This document shows, in pieces, positions 31,436 to 40,298 of a stretch of DNA of 64,000 bases; the stretch's first letter is position 1; the number at the start of each line of letters is the position of its first letter. The notes below the pieces were generated by a model. That model ran no database searches, was not told the DNA's origin, and worked only from the letters and a program-made list of their open reading frames with translations. This DNA comes from Streptomyces sp. NBC_01571. GTDB lineage: Bacteria > Actinomycetota > Actinomycetes > Streptomycetales > Streptomycetaceae. A program made the translations under genes and the position numbers. Location: NCBI RefSeq assembly GCF_026339875.1, contig NZ_JAPEPZ010000001.1, positions 6,386,001 through 6,450,000 of the forward strand. The letters run 5' to 3'.

Positions 31436-32416
31436 ATGAAGGTAGTGCTGCCCGGGGGAACCGGACAGGTGGGCACGATTCTCGACCGTGCGCTGACGGC
31501 GGCCGGCCACGAGGTCACGGTGGTGACCCGGCGTCCCGTGCGGGCGCACGACATCGGATGGGACGGGGCCACGCTCGGCCGCTGGGCCGCGGCGGTCGAC
31601 GGCTGCGATGTCGTGATCAACCTGGTCGGGCACAGCGTCTCCTGCCGTTACACCGCCGAGAACCTGCGAGCCATGATGGACTCCCGCGTGGATTCGGCGC
31701 GGGTGGTCGGCGAGGCGATCGCCGCCGCCGCGCGGCCACCACGCGTCTGGCTGCAGATGAGTACGGCGACGGTCTACGCCCACCGCTTCGACGCGGCACA
31801 CGACGAGGCGACCGGAGTGATCGGAGGCTCGGAGGACGGAGTGCCGGACTACTGGGCGTACAGCGTCGAGATCGCGAAGAACTGGGAGCGCACGCAGGCC
31901 GAGGCGCCGACTCCCGCGACCCGCAAGGTGGCGCTGCGCTCGGCGATGGTCATGAGCCCGGATCGGGGCGGCGTGTTCGACGTACTGTCACGACTGGTGC
32001 GACTCGGGCTGGGCGGTCCGGTGGCCGGCGGCGCGCAGTACGTCTCCTGGATCCACGACGAGGACTTCGTGCGAGCGGTGGAGTTCCTGATCGCCCGGGA
32101 CGACCTCGACGGGCCGGTGAACCTCGCCTCGCCCGGCCCCCTTCCACACCGCGACTTCATGCGGGCGCTGCGCACGGCCTGGGGCGTCCCGCTGGGGCTG
32201 CCGGCGACGCGCTGGATGGCCGAGTTGGGGGCGTTCGCGCTCCGCTCGGACACGGAGCTGCTGCTCAAGAGCCGTCGGGTGGTGCCGGGCCGGCTGCGCT
32301 CAGCCGGGTTCACTTTCGCCTGTCCCGAGTGGCAGAGTGCCGCCACGTCCCTCGTGCGGCGGGCCAGGCCGGCGCGTCTGCCGGACCCGGGGCCGACGGA
32401 GGCCGGGACGACTTGA
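31436..32416 (+). CDS. NAD-dependent epimerase-like protein (SDR39U1 / DUF1731)
   Basis: A 326-residue extended short-chain dehydrogenase. The N-terminus MKVVLPGGTGQVGTIL is the GxxGxxG nucleotide motif. QMSTATVYAHR supplies the Ser and Tyr region, and the C-terminal part (AELGAFALRSDTELLLKSRRVVPGRL) is the DUF1731 module of the YfcH/TIGR01777 group. The physiological substrate of this group is unknown. ATG 31436 has an AGGGGG site upstream. It is probably regulated through the palindrome at 31379. Confidence 0.87.
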   Translation: MKVVLPGGTGQVGTILDRALTAAGHEVTVVTRRPVRAHDIGWDGATLGRWAAAVDGCDVVINLVGHSVSCRYTAENLRAMMDSRVDSARVVGEAIAAAARPPRVWLQMSTATVYAHRFDAAHDEATGVIGGSEDGVPDYWAYSVEIAKNWERTQAEAPTPATRKVALRSAMVMSPDRGGVFDVLSRLVRLGLGGPVAGGAQYVSWIHDEDFVRAVEFLIARDDLDGPVNLASPGPLPHRDFMRALRTAWGVPLGLPATRWMAELGAFALRSDTELLLKSRRVVPGRLRSAGFTFACPEWQSAATSLVRRARPARLPDPGPTEAGTT

Positions 32417-32531
32417 GGTCTCCGACGCCGGTCACGCGAAACCGCCTGGGTAATCGGCTCCTGCCGCCGAAGGCCGAACATCGCACAGGGCCTGGCGGAA
32501 CGGGCCACGCTTTCGTCGCGTTGGTCGCGGG

Positions 32532-34964
32532 TCATGCGTGCGGCAGAGGCTGTTCCGTCCAGACGGTCTTGCCGTCGTGGGTGTAACGGGTGCCCCACCG
32601 CTCCGTGAGCTGCGCGACCAGGAAGAGCCCGCGTCCGCCCTCGTCCGTGCTGAGGGCCCGCCGGAGGTGCGGGGAGGTGTGGCTGGCGTCCGACACCTCA
32701 CAGATCAGGCTGTGCGTACGGATGAGGCGCAGGGTGACGGGGCCGGCCGCGTAGCGGTAGGTGTTGGTGACGAGTTCGCTGGCGACCAGCTCGGTGGTGA
32801 AGGCCATTTCCTCCAGCCCCCATTCGGTCAGTTTCGCCGTGGTCAGCTCCCTGGCACGGGCAGCGGCGGTCGCCTCCAGGGGCAGCTGCCATGTGGCGAC
32901 ATCCTGTGGTGGGAGCACCCGGGTGCGGGCGATGAGCAGCGCGACGTCGTCGGTGGGGAGGCGTTCCTTCGGCAGCAGCGCTTCGACCACGGCGCGGCAG
33001 GTGCTGTCCAGGGAATCGTCGGTGTGGGTGAGGCATTCGTGCAGGCGCTCCAGCGCGGCGTCGACGTCGCTGTTGCGCGCCTCCAGAAGACCGTTGGTGT
33101 AGAGCGTGAGCAGGCTGCCCTCGGGGAGGTCGAGGTCGTACGTCTCGAACGGCAGCCCGCCCAGACCCAGCGGCGGACCGGCGGGCAGGTCGAGCACGGT
33201 CACCTCGCCGTCCGGGGTGGACACCGCCGGCGCCGGGTGGCCGGCGCGTGCCAGGGAGCAGCGCCGGGAGACCGGATCGTAGACCGCGTACACACAGGTG
33301 GCCCCGAGCATCTGTTCCACCGTGGGCCCGTCGCCGGCGTTCGCCTCCAGCTCGGCGGCCAGCAGACTGACCAGATCGTCCAGCCGCGCCACCACCTCGT
33401 CCGGTTCCAGGTCGAGGCTGGCCAGAGTGCGCACGGCGGCGCGCAGGCGGCCCATCGAGGCCGCGGCGTGGATCCCGTGGCCGACCACGTCGCCCACGAC
33501 GAGTGCGACCCGGGCCCCGGACAGCGGGATCACGTCGAACCAGTCACCGCCGATGCCCGGTTCACCGCTCGCCGGGAGGTATCGGCAGGCCACCTCCACC
33601 GCCGGCAGGTCGGACGCCGCGCTCGGCAGCAGACTGCGCTGCAGAGTCAGCGCGGCGCTCTGCTGCTGGGTGAAGCGGCGCGCGTTCTCGATGCAGACGG
33701 CCGCACGCGAGGAGAGCTCGTGGGCCACCGCGGCGTCGTCGTCCTCGAAAGGCTCCGAATGACGCACGCGCCACAGGCTGACCACGCCCAGTACCAGGCC
33801 GCGAGCCACCAAGGGCACCACGATCAGTGAGTGAACGCCGAGACCCATGGCGATCTCGATCCGCCGCCGGTCCATGGCGTACCACTCGGGCCGGAGGGAC
33901 AGCAGCCGTTCGAGAATCGGGCGGCGCTCGGCGAGGCACCGCGCCTGCGGGGATTCCGGAAGGAGCGGGACCACCTCGCCCTCCTGGTACGGCACCCGGG
34001 GTTCCGGCGGCGAGAGGGCCACGCGGAGCAGCGCACCTGTCATACCGGAGCGTGGCTCGCCACCGAGTGTCACCGGCTTCAGGAGGTCCACGGAGCAGTA
34101 GTCGGCCAGGCCGTCGGCGGCCACCTCGGCAAGCTCCCGGGCCGTCTGTGCCACGTCCAGTGAGGTTCCGATCCGGGCGCTCGCCTCGTTCATCAGGGCG
34201 AGCCTGCGCCGGGCCCGGTGGCGGTCGGTCACGTCCTCGATCGTCTCGGCCACGCCGAGGACCCGGCCCGCGGGGTCTTCCATCCGGAACGCCGAGACGG
34301 AAACGATCCGTTCCCGACCCGGATCATGGCGTGCCCGGGCCGACTGCTCCGTGAAGATCAACGGCTCGCCGGTCTCCAGGACGTGCCGTACCCGTTCCTC
34401 GGCCGGACCCGCGTCCTCGTCGACCATGAATTCGCTGGGGCGATGGCCCACCGGCGCCTCGGCAGGGACACCGCTCGCCTTTTCGACCGCGCGGTTGACC
34501 CGGATCACTCTCCGGTCCGGGCCATGGACCACCAGACCGATCGGGGACCGGTGGTACAGGCCGTCCAGCAGCGCACGGTCCCGCTGCCAGGCGATGACCT
34601 CCGCGGCGGGGGCCCCGACCAGGAACCATTCCCGGGCGTCCCCGTCCCGAGTGATCGCGCGGGCCCGGAAACCCATCTCCACCCGTCGCCCGTCGCGGTG
34701 TCGGACGGGCAGGACCCCGAACCAGCCTCCCGTCCGCATGGCGTCCATGACGACGGACCGCACGACCGGCAGGTCACGGGCGTCCACGAGAAGGTCCTGC
34801 CACATCCGTCCGAGCACTTCCTTGCCCGGATAACCCAGCAGCTCCTGGGCGCGGGCGCTCCAGCCGACCACGGCGCCCCGATCGTCGAGCACGGCCGAGG
34901 CACCGCGCTCCAGGGCGAACGGATCCTCGGGGCTCTCGCTGAAATGCATCGACGGCATCCCCAT
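32532..34964 (-). CDS. PAS-PAS-GAF-SpoIIE-HATPase anti-sigma switch protein
   Basis: A 810-residue cytoplasmic signalling protein. The order is PAS (about 15-125), a second PAS (about 135-255), GAF (about 270-445), SpoIIE/PP2C phosphatase (about 465-670) and an RsbW-like HATPase domain (about 690-800, FTTELVASELVTNTYRYA and EGGRGLFLV). Such fusions combine dephosphorylation of an anti-anti-sigma protein with an anti-sigma kinase in one chain and are abundant in Streptomyces. In the SpoIIE domain the metal motif GGDWFD is intact, but the usual YTDGL reads LYTNGLLE (Asp to Asn). No sigma factor or antagonist gene is adjacent. The start is taken at ATG 34964. Confidence 0.88.
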   Translation of the reverse strand: MGMPSMHFSESPEDPFALERGASAVLDDRGAVVGWSARAQELLGYPGKEVLGRMWQDLLVDARDLPVVRSVVMDAMRTGGWFGVLPVRHRDGRRVEMGFRARAITRDGDAREWFLVGAPAAEVIAWQRDRALLDGLYHRSPIGLVVHGPDRRVIRVNRAVEKASGVPAEAPVGHRPSEFMVDEDAGPAEERVRHVLETGEPLIFTEQSARARHDPGRERIVSVSAFRMEDPAGRVLGVAETIEDVTDRHRARRRLALMNEASARIGTSLDVAQTARELAEVAADGLADYCSVDLLKPVTLGGEPRSGMTGALLRVALSPPEPRVPYQEGEVVPLLPESPQARCLAERRPILERLLSLRPEWYAMDRRRIEIAMGLGVHSLIVVPLVARGLVLGVVSLWRVRHSEPFEDDDAAVAHELSSRAAVCIENARRFTQQQSAALTLQRSLLPSAASDLPAVEVACRYLPASGEPGIGGDWFDVIPLSGARVALVVGDVVGHGIHAAASMGRLRAAVRTLASLDLEPDEVVARLDDLVSLLAAELEANAGDGPTVEQMLGATCVYAVYDPVSRRCSLARAGHPAPAVSTPDGEVTVLDLPAGPPLGLGGLPFETYDLDLPEGSLLTLYTNGLLEARNSDVDAALERLHECLTHTDDSLDSTCRAVVEALLPKERLPTDDVALLIARTRVLPPQDVATWQLPLEATAAARARELTTAKLTEWGLEEMAFTTELVASELVTNTYRYAAGPVTLRLIRTHSLICEVSDASHTSPHLRRALSTDEGGRGLFLVAQLTERWGTRYTHDGKTVWTEQPLPHA

Positions 34965-35163
34965 ACCCACCACCTTGCCTACATGGCTTCGATGGTCCTC
35001 CCTGCGGTCCCCGTCCGCGACTCTCCCGTTCGCCCCGGCCGGCGGTTCGGCAGGAGCGACACGGTGACCCTCGGTGAGGGTGACGACGCAGGCGACGGAG
35101 GGGCCACGTTCGTCGTCCCGGCGGGACGCCTCGGCCGTGGCACCGCGCCGCTGACGATCAATG

Positions 35164-35838
35164 TCACGGCCGGTCGGCCCCCTCGGCCACGCCGATCGGG
35201 CAGGACACACCGGTCCCGCCGATCCCGCAGTAGCCGTCGATGTTGCGGTGCAGATACTGCTGGTGGTACGCCTCCGCCGGATAGAAGGTGCGGCCCTCCG
35301 CCGGGAGGAGTTCCGTGGTGATCGTGCCGTGGCCCGAGCGTGTGAGGACCTTCTGGTAGGCCTCGCGGGAGGCGCTCGCGGCGGCTGCCTGGGCCGGGGT
35401 GTGGGTGTAGACGGCGGAGCGGTACTGCGTGCCGGAGTCGTTGCCCTGGCGGAAGCCCTGGGTCGGGTCGTGGGACTCCCAGAAGAGTTTCAGCAGCTCC
35501 CCGTACGAGACCTCGGCCGGGTCGTGGACCACGCGGACGGCCTCCGTGTGGCCGGTCAGGCCCGAGCAGACCTCCTCGTAGGTGGGGTTCTCGGTGAAGC
35601 CGCCCTGGTAGCCGACGAGGGTCGTGTACACGCCCTTCGGCAGCTGCCAGAACTTGCGCTCGGCGCCCCAGAAACAGCCCAGGCCGAAGTCGGCGATCTC
35701 CAGGCCCTCGGGGTAGGGGCCGAGGAGGGGCGTGCCGAGGACCGTGTGCCGGTCGGGGACCGTGAAGATCGGCTCGGACCGTCCGGACAGGGCCTGCTCG
35801 GCGGTCGGGAGCTGTGGGGTGCGGCTGTACAGGAACAT
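35164..35838 (-). CDS. msrA: peptide methionine-S-sulfoxide reductase MsrA
   Basis: A 224-residue enzyme that repairs Met-S-sulfoxide in proteins, using thioredoxin as reductant. The catalytic Cys lies in [13 protein letters not shown]. The family motifs [18 protein letters not shown] and [19 protein letters not shown] are complete, and resolving Cys residues are in [12 protein letters not shown] near the C-terminus. The N-terminal extension of about 45 residues is typical of Streptomyces MsrA. It is a separate unit between the switch protein and the membrane-anchored helical protein. Confidence 0.95.
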   Translation of the reverse strand: MFLYSRTPQLPTAEQALSGRSEPIFTVPDRHTVLGTPLLGPYPEGLEIADFGLGCFWGAERKFWQLPKGVYTTLVGYQGGFTENPTYEEVCSGLTGHTEAVRVVHDPAEVSYGELLKLFWESHDPTQGFRQGNDSGTQYRSAVYTHTPAQAAAASASREAYQKVLTRSGHGTITTELLPAEGRTFYPAEAYHQQYLHRNIDGYCGIGGTGVSCPIGVAEGADRP

Positions 35839-35902
35839 GCGGTCTCCACGGGGTCACGGGGTACGAGGCCGGGGGGTGGGATCCGCGGCCTACAACGCGG
35901 GG

Positions 35903-35933
35903 GCCCCGGCCGGCATTCCGTTCCGGCCGGGGC
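35903..35933 (-). terminator. terminator hairpin downstream of the anchored helical-repeat gene
   Basis: An 11-bp perfect stem (GCCCCGGCCGG and its complement) with a 9-base loop. It lies 27 bases past the stop of the minus-strand gene at 35960. Confidence 0.8.
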
Positions 35934-35959
35934 TCCCGGTGCTCGCTCGGCGCTCCGCC

Positions 35960-37078
35960 TCAGCGGGGGAGAGACGCGGGACTGCCCCCGTTCGCCTCGT
36001 ACCCGGCCACCGCCAGCGCGCGGTACACCGCGTAGTCCGCCGCAGGGTCGGGGGTGAGGGTCCAGGGGAGGGCGCCGACGTAGCCGTCGACGTGCACCAG
36101 CTGGTTCATGGCCTCCGCCCACCGCTCGCCGCGGACCAGGAAGAACACCAGGAGATGGCGGACGTGCGCCAGCATCGGGTCGTCCGGGCGGGCCGCGTGC
36201 ACCGCGAAGAGCGCGCCGTGGACCGCCTTGGTGACGACCTCGCTCTGGTAGAAGCTGCGGACCAGGTTGACCTCGGGCAGGTGCTCGAAGACCGCGAAGA
36301 GGGGCATGGCCGCGAGCAGGGACCCCTGCGGGGCGCGCGCGGCGGCGGCCTCCGCGAACGAGTACGCCACCTCACGCGAGCCGTGCCACTTCTCGCACCA
36401 GTAGTGGAGGGCCGCCAGGTGCGCTCCCATGTGGGAGGGCGCGCGGTCCAGGATCTTCAGCCACAGCTTCTCGAACTCCGCCTGGGGATAGGCGAGACCG
36501 CGGGCCACCGACAGCTCGACGATGTACGGGATCGGGTCACCGGGGGAGAGCAGCGCCGCCTCGCCGCAGGCCGACCTCGCCTCCTCCATGATGATCCGGA
36601 ACTCGTCCGTCCCCGGAGTCGACGTCCGCCACGCCTGCTGCACCAGGAACTCCGCGTGCACGGCGGCGCCGCCCGCGTCCTTGGGCGCTTCGGCCCGCCA
36701 CACGCGAAGCCACTGGCCGCCCGGCGTGTCACTGACCCCGCCGGGGCGCTGCTGCAACTCCAGCGACGCGGCGCCCGCGAAGGCCTGTACCCGCTGCCAG
36801 CGCGTCTCGCCGGCGGTCTCCGTGCCCGACAGGAGCTGCGCGGCGGCGCGGTAGTCCTGCGTGTGCTGCACCACGTCCAGGACGTCGAGAAGATCCGAGT
36901 CCGGGCCCGGCATGCGGATGTCCAGCTCCTCCTGCCGCAGGAAGCCGTAGTTCGCCGGGTCCGCGGCGTCCGGGTCGCCGGGCGAGACCAGCTGAATACC
37001 GGCGCGCCGACGCCTGAGAACCGGCAGCAGGACCAGGCTGAACAGGGCCAGCGCCATCAGGACCCAGAGAATTTGCAT
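35960..37078 (-). CDS. membrane-anchored helical-repeat hypothetical protein
   Basis: A 372-residue protein with one N-terminal membrane helix ([20 protein letters not shown]) followed by RRRR, so the body faces the cytoplasm. The rest is helical and TPR-like ([26 protein letters not shown]), without an enzyme motif. Conserved proteins of this length occur next to metB in Streptomyces as I recall. A scaffold or regulatory role is possible. It diverges from metB, with 243 bases of promoter region between them. Confidence 0.72.
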   Translation of the reverse strand: MQILWVLMALALFSLVLLPVLRRRRAGIQLVSPGDPDAADPANYGFLRQEELDIRMPGPDSDLLDVLDVVQHTQDYRAAAQLLSGTETAGETRWQRVQAFAGAASLELQQRPGGVSDTPGGQWLRVWRAEAPKDAGGAAVHAEFLVQQAWRTSTPGTDEFRIIMEEARSACGEAALLSPGDPIPYIVELSVARGLAYPQAEFEKLWLKILDRAPSHMGAHLAALHYWCEKWHGSREVAYSFAEAAAARAPQGSLLAAMPLFAVFEHLPEVNLVRSFYQSEVVTKAVHGALFAVHAARPDDPMLAHVRHLLVFFLVRGERWAEAMNQLVHVDGYVGALPWTLTPDPAADYAVYRALAVAGYEANGGSPASLPR

Positions 37079-37321
37079 GCCTCAAGCGAACCAGACGGGT
37101 CCGACAATTGGCCAACCCGGTCGGACGCGGGCCCGCCCCGCTGTCCCGCGCCGGTTCGTGCGGTCGCTCGGCGCGGGCCCGCCCGGTCGCCTCGCGCCGG
37201 TTGGCGTGATCGCTCCGCGCGGGCCCGCCCGGTCGCCTCGCGCAGCACCCGGTGCGCCGCGCCGCGACCCGGCCGGGACCGGGCCGCCACCAGCCCCGCG
37301 GGCGCACTACGCTCGGGACCC

Positions 37322-38476
37322 ATGAGCGACAGGCACATCAGTCAGCACTTCGAGACCCTCGCGATCCACGCGGGCAACACCGCGGATCCCCTGACCGGCG
37401 CGGTCGTCCCGCCGATCTACCAGGTCTCGACCTACAAGCAGGACGGCGTCGGCGGGCTGCGCGGCGGCTACGAGTACAGCCGCAGCGCCAACCCCACCAG
37501 GACCGCCCTGGAAGAGAACCTCGCCGCCCTGGAGGGCGGTCGCCGCGGCCTCGCGTTCGCGTCCGGACTGGCGGCCGAGGACTGCCTGTTGCGTACGCTG
37601 CTCAGCCCCGGCGACCACGTGGTGATCCCCAACGACGCCTACGGCGGCACGTTCCGCCTCTTCGCGAAGGTCGTCTCGCGCTGGGGCGTGGAATGGTCCG
37701 TGGCCGACACCAGCGACCCCGACTCCGTTCGGGCCGCCCTCACCCCGAAGACCAAGGCGATCTGGGTCGAGACCCCCTCCAACCCGCTCCTCGGCATCAC
37801 CGACATCACCGCGGTGGCGCAGATCGCGCGCGAGGCGGGCGCCCGGCTCGTCGTCGACAACACCTTCGCCACCCCCTACCTCCAGCAGCCCCTCGCGCTC
37901 GGCGCGGACGTCGTCGTGCACTCCCTCACCAAGTACATGGGCGGCCACTCGGACGTCGTCGGCGGCGCGCTGATCACCGGCGACCAGGAGCTCGGCGAGG
38001 AGCTGGCGTACCACCAGAACGCGATGGGCGCGGTCGCCGGGCCCTTCGACTCCTGGCTGGTGCTGCGCGGCGCCAAGACGCTCTCGGTGCGCATGGACCG
38101 GCACAGCGAGAACGCCACGAAGGTCGCCGACATGCTCACCCGGCACGCGCGCGTGACGCGTGTCCTGTACCCGGGCCTGCCGGACCACCCCGGTCACGAG
38201 ATCGCCGCCAAGCAGATGCGGGCGTTCGGCGGCATGGTCTCCTTCCAGGTCGAGGGCGGCGAGGAAGCGGCCGTCGAGGTCTGCAACCGCGCCAAGGTGT
38301 TCACGCTCGGCGAGTCCCTGGGAGGCGTCGAATCCCTGATCGAGCACCCGGGGCGCATGACGCACGCCTCCGTCGTGGGCTCGGCCCTGGAGGTACCGGG
38401 CGACCTCGTCCGGCTCTCCGTGGGCATCGAGAACGTCGACGACCTGCTCCAGGACCTGCAGCAGGCCCTCGGCTAG
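37322..38476 (+). CDS. metB: cystathionine gamma-synthase/lyase (PLP-dependent)
   Basis: A 384-residue Cys/Met-metabolism PLP enzyme. The PLP-binding lysine lies in HSLTKYMGGHSD. YEYSRSANPTR, ETPSNPLL and SLGGVESLIEHPGRMTHAS are the further family motifs. The synthase joins O-acyl-homoserine and cysteine to cystathionine; the lyase cleaves it. Motifs alone do not separate the two, and actinobacterial enzymes may do both (reverse transsulfuration). The start ATG 37322 was chosen because family similarity begins there. The much longer upstream open frame is a GC artefact. Confidence 0.92.
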   Translation: MSDRHISQHFETLAIHAGNTADPLTGAVVPPIYQVSTYKQDGVGGLRGGYEYSRSANPTRTALEENLAALEGGRRGLAFASGLAAEDCLLRTLLSPGDHVVIPNDAYGGTFRLFAKVVSRWGVEWSVADTSDPDSVRAALTPKTKAIWVETPSNPLLGITDITAVAQIAREAGARLVVDNTFATPYLQQPLALGADVVVHSLTKYMGGHSDVVGGALITGDQELGEELAYHQNAMGAVAGPFDSWLVLRGAKTLSVRMDRHSENATKVADMLTRHARVTRVLYPGLPDHPGHEIAAKQMRAFGGMVSFQVEGGEEAAVEVCNRAKVFTLGESLGGVESLIEHPGRMTHASVVGSALEVPGDLVRLSVGIENVDDLLQDLQQALG

Positions 38477-38533
38477 GAAGCCGGCCGGTCACCGGCGGGA
38501 CGGCCCGGCACCGCCCGTCGCACGCCGGTCACC

Positions 38534-38561
38534 CGGGACGGCCGGATCACCGTCCGTCCCG
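38534..38561. terminator. hairpin between metB and the converging small membrane protein gene
   Basis: CGGGACGG pairs with CCGTCCCG (8 bp, 12-base loop), flanked by further weak pairing ACC/GGT. It lies 58 bases after the metB stop and 12 bases before the end of the converging gene. Confidence 0.5.
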
Positions 38562-38572
38562 CGCCGGGTCAG

Positions 38573-38821
38573 TCACCAGCCCGTCAGCGGTGGAGTCGTC
38601 TGGGACGGCGGCTCCACCCAGGGCCGGGCCGTCGCCGCCCAGACGACGAAGGCCACGGTCGCCGCGAACAGCAGCAGCCACGTCAGGCGGCGGGCCAGTG
38701 TCCTGCGGCGCAGCATGTGGCTCCCGAGGCGCACGGCCTCCGCGTACAGATCGGGCGGCACCTTGGGCGGTGTCCGCTCCAGCAGCCGTCGTACGGCCGT
38801 CTCGCGCTCGTGCAGGGTCAC
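38573..38821 (-). CDS. small membrane protein coupled to a sigma-factor-like gene
   Basis: An 82-residue protein starting at GTG 38819-38821. The start overlaps the stop of the sigma-like gene by four bases (GTGA), so translation is coupled. The N-terminal 45 residues are charged and helical (LHERETAVRRLLERTPPKV). One membrane helix follows (LTWLLLFAATVAFVVWAATA), then a short outside tail rich in Pro/Thr. The arrangement of a short cytoplasmic domain plus one helix next to an ECF-type gene suggests an anti-sigma-like partner. No zinc His-x3-Cys-x2-Cys motif is present. Confidence 0.75.
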   Translation of the reverse strand: MTLHERETAVRRLLERTPPKVPPDLYAEAVRLGSHMLRRRTLARRLTWLLLFAATVAFVVWAATARPWVEPPSQTTPPLTGW

Positions 38822-39318
38822 GAGGGTGCCACCTCCACCACCGCCGGGGCCGGTCCGCGCGGCGGGTGGAGCAGGGTCACCGTCGCGCGGGCGCAGATCG
38901 CTCTGACGCGTTCCGTGGGCAGCCCGAGCAGGGCCGCGGCCTGTTCCTCGGCGACACCCTCGTAGAGCCTCAGGACCAGGATCAGCCGTTCCTGGGGTGT
39001 CAGCCGCGCCAGGGGGCCCGCGGGGGCGGGGCGGTTCCGTCCGAAGCCTCCGTGCCGGTGCCAGGCTCCGCGTGCGAAGCGCACGGCGAGGTGCTGGCGG
39101 GCCCGGTCGTACGGGTCCTCGCCGCGCAGCCGGTCCCAGGAGGCGTACGTGTGGGCCAGCGCCAGTGTCAGCAGGCGCCGCGCGCGCGGGTTGGCCTCCG
39201 GTGGTTCCGCCGTGAGCAGTGTGGCGGCATGCAGCAGCCGCCCTGCCGCGCCCGCGACGAATGCCTCGAACTCCCGGGCCCGGCGGGCACCTTGGGACGC
39301 ACGCCGTTCTCGCAACAC
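38818..39318 (-). CDS. ECF sigma-factor-like protein
   Basis: A 166-residue protein with a recognisable region 4 (LTPQERLILVLRLYEGVAEEQAAALLGLPTERV, about residues 105-140), the -35-binding helix-turn-helix of ECF sigma factors. The region-2 part (about 15-80) is present in length but weakly conserved. It keeps YASWDRLRGEDPYDRARQHL, a SigE-subfamily-like linker. It may be a divergent sigma factor or a DNA-binding relic that modulates a true sigma. It is translationally coupled to the small membrane protein and located next to metB. Confidence 0.75.
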   Translation of the reverse strand: MLRERRASQGARRAREFEAFVAGAAGRLLHAATLLTAEPPEANPRARRLLTLALAHTYASWDRLRGEDPYDRARQHLAVRFARGAWHRHGGFGRNRPAPAGPLARLTPQERLILVLRLYEGVAEEQAAALLGLPTERVRAICARATVTLLHPPRGPAPAVVEVAPS

Positions 39319-39626
39319 GCCTCCCGCCCGAGGGCGACCCTGAGGGGAACGAGACTCCGGCCGCGTACGACGGACCGCACCGTGTGCGACAGGAGCCCGG
39401 TCTCATATGAGGCCAGACGTGGCCTTCCGGTCAAGAGCCCGGCGCACATCACGCGCGTGTGCCCGGCGCACACCACGCGCGCGGTGGTGGCGCGGGCACC
39501 GGGACCCCGGGTGGCCGACGCGACGCCGGGAGGCCGCGGAGTCCCGGGAGGCCGGGACGGGGCGCGGATACCGGGGGAGCCGGGGGAGGGGACGCCCAGG
39601 GGGAGGAGACGGGTGAGGGGCGGGGG
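39319..39626. other. 308-bp intergenic region, G-rich
   Basis: No gene is supported. It holds a near-duplicate of about 22 bp (GTGCCCGGCGCACA-type sequence around 39425-39480) and a G-rich tract 39560-39625 before the MarR stop codon. The promoter of the sigma-like operon should lie here. No clear hairpin terminator was seen. Confidence 0.4.
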
Positions 39627-40148
39627 TCAGGACGTCGGCCGGTCCGACGACGCGACTCCCGTGGGCGTCATCCGGGCCGAGAGGGCGCCATTGAAGCGCA
39701 TGAGGAGCGCGCAGAAGACCTCGCGCTCCTGCGGCTCCCAGTCGTCCGTCAGTTCGGCCATCAACTGACGCCTGGAGGAGCGGACTTCCTCGAGGCGGGC
39801 GTGCCCGCGCGGCGACAGCTGGAGCACCACGGCGCGCCCGTCCTCCGGGTGCGAGGTGCGCTTGACGAGGCCGGTGTCGACCAGCGGCGCCACCTGCCGG
39901 GTGACCGTCGAGGAGTCGATGCCCATGCTCGCGGCGAGCGCCTTGACACCCATCGGACCCTCCTTGTCGAGGCGGTTGAGCAGGAGGTACGCGGCACGGT
40001 CCATGGAGTTGCGCACCTGCCCCACCCCGCCGAGCCGGGTCTGTTCGGCACGGCGCGCGAACACCGCGACCTCGTGCTGCAGCGTTTCGAGAAGACCGGT
40101 GTCACCGACGGTCGTCATGTCCATCGACATCTCTGGTGTTGTGGGCAT
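39627..40148 (-). CDS. MarR family transcriptional regulator
   Basis: A 173-residue winged-helix regulator. The DNA-binding part is GVKALAASMGIDSSTVTRQVAPLVDTGLVKR, followed by the wing HPEDGRAVVLQLSPRG. N- and C-terminal helices for dimerisation flank it. It is divergent from ilvA with 146 bases between starts, so it could act there. An effect on ilvA is only inferred from position. Three Met codons near the start leave the exact N-terminus open. Confidence 0.88.
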   Translation of the reverse strand: MPTTPEMSMDMTTVGDTGLLETLQHEVAVFARRAEQTRLGGVGQVRNSMDRAAYLLLNRLDKEGPMGVKALAASMGIDSSTVTRQVAPLVDTGLVKRTSHPEDGRAVVLQLSPRGHARLEEVRSSRRQLMAELTDDWEPQEREVFCALLMRFNGALSARMTPTGVASSDRPTS

Positions 40149-40268
40149 GGCCGGGGGCTCAATTCATGCGTGGGGAGCTGGGTTGGGGGACAGGGTACGC
40201 GGCCGGGAGGCGGGTCGTACCGGCGCTGCGGAAACCAGTCTCGGAGGGTGGTCACACAAGGAGCCCGC

Positions 40269-40298
40269 ATGCGTGAACTGCGAGACTGGTGGTCATGA
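40269..40298 (+). CDS. 9-codon upstream ORF overlapping the ilvA start
   Basis: ATG 40269 is preceded by a strong AAGGAG (40258-40263) at 5-base spacing and reads MRELRDWWS before TGA 40296-40298. Its stop overlaps the ilvA start as ATGA (40295-40298). ilvA itself has no good ribosome site, so ribosomes probably reach it by termination-reinitiation from this short ORF. The two consecutive Trp codons are notable. This ORF is visible only by eye because of its length. Confidence 0.6.
   Translation: MRELRDWWS

Noticed and set aside
37110..37270. GC-rich near-repeats (GCGCGGGCCCGCCCGGTCGC) before metB
   Set aside because: Two imperfect copies in very GC-rich DNA are not convincing as a functional repeat or operator.
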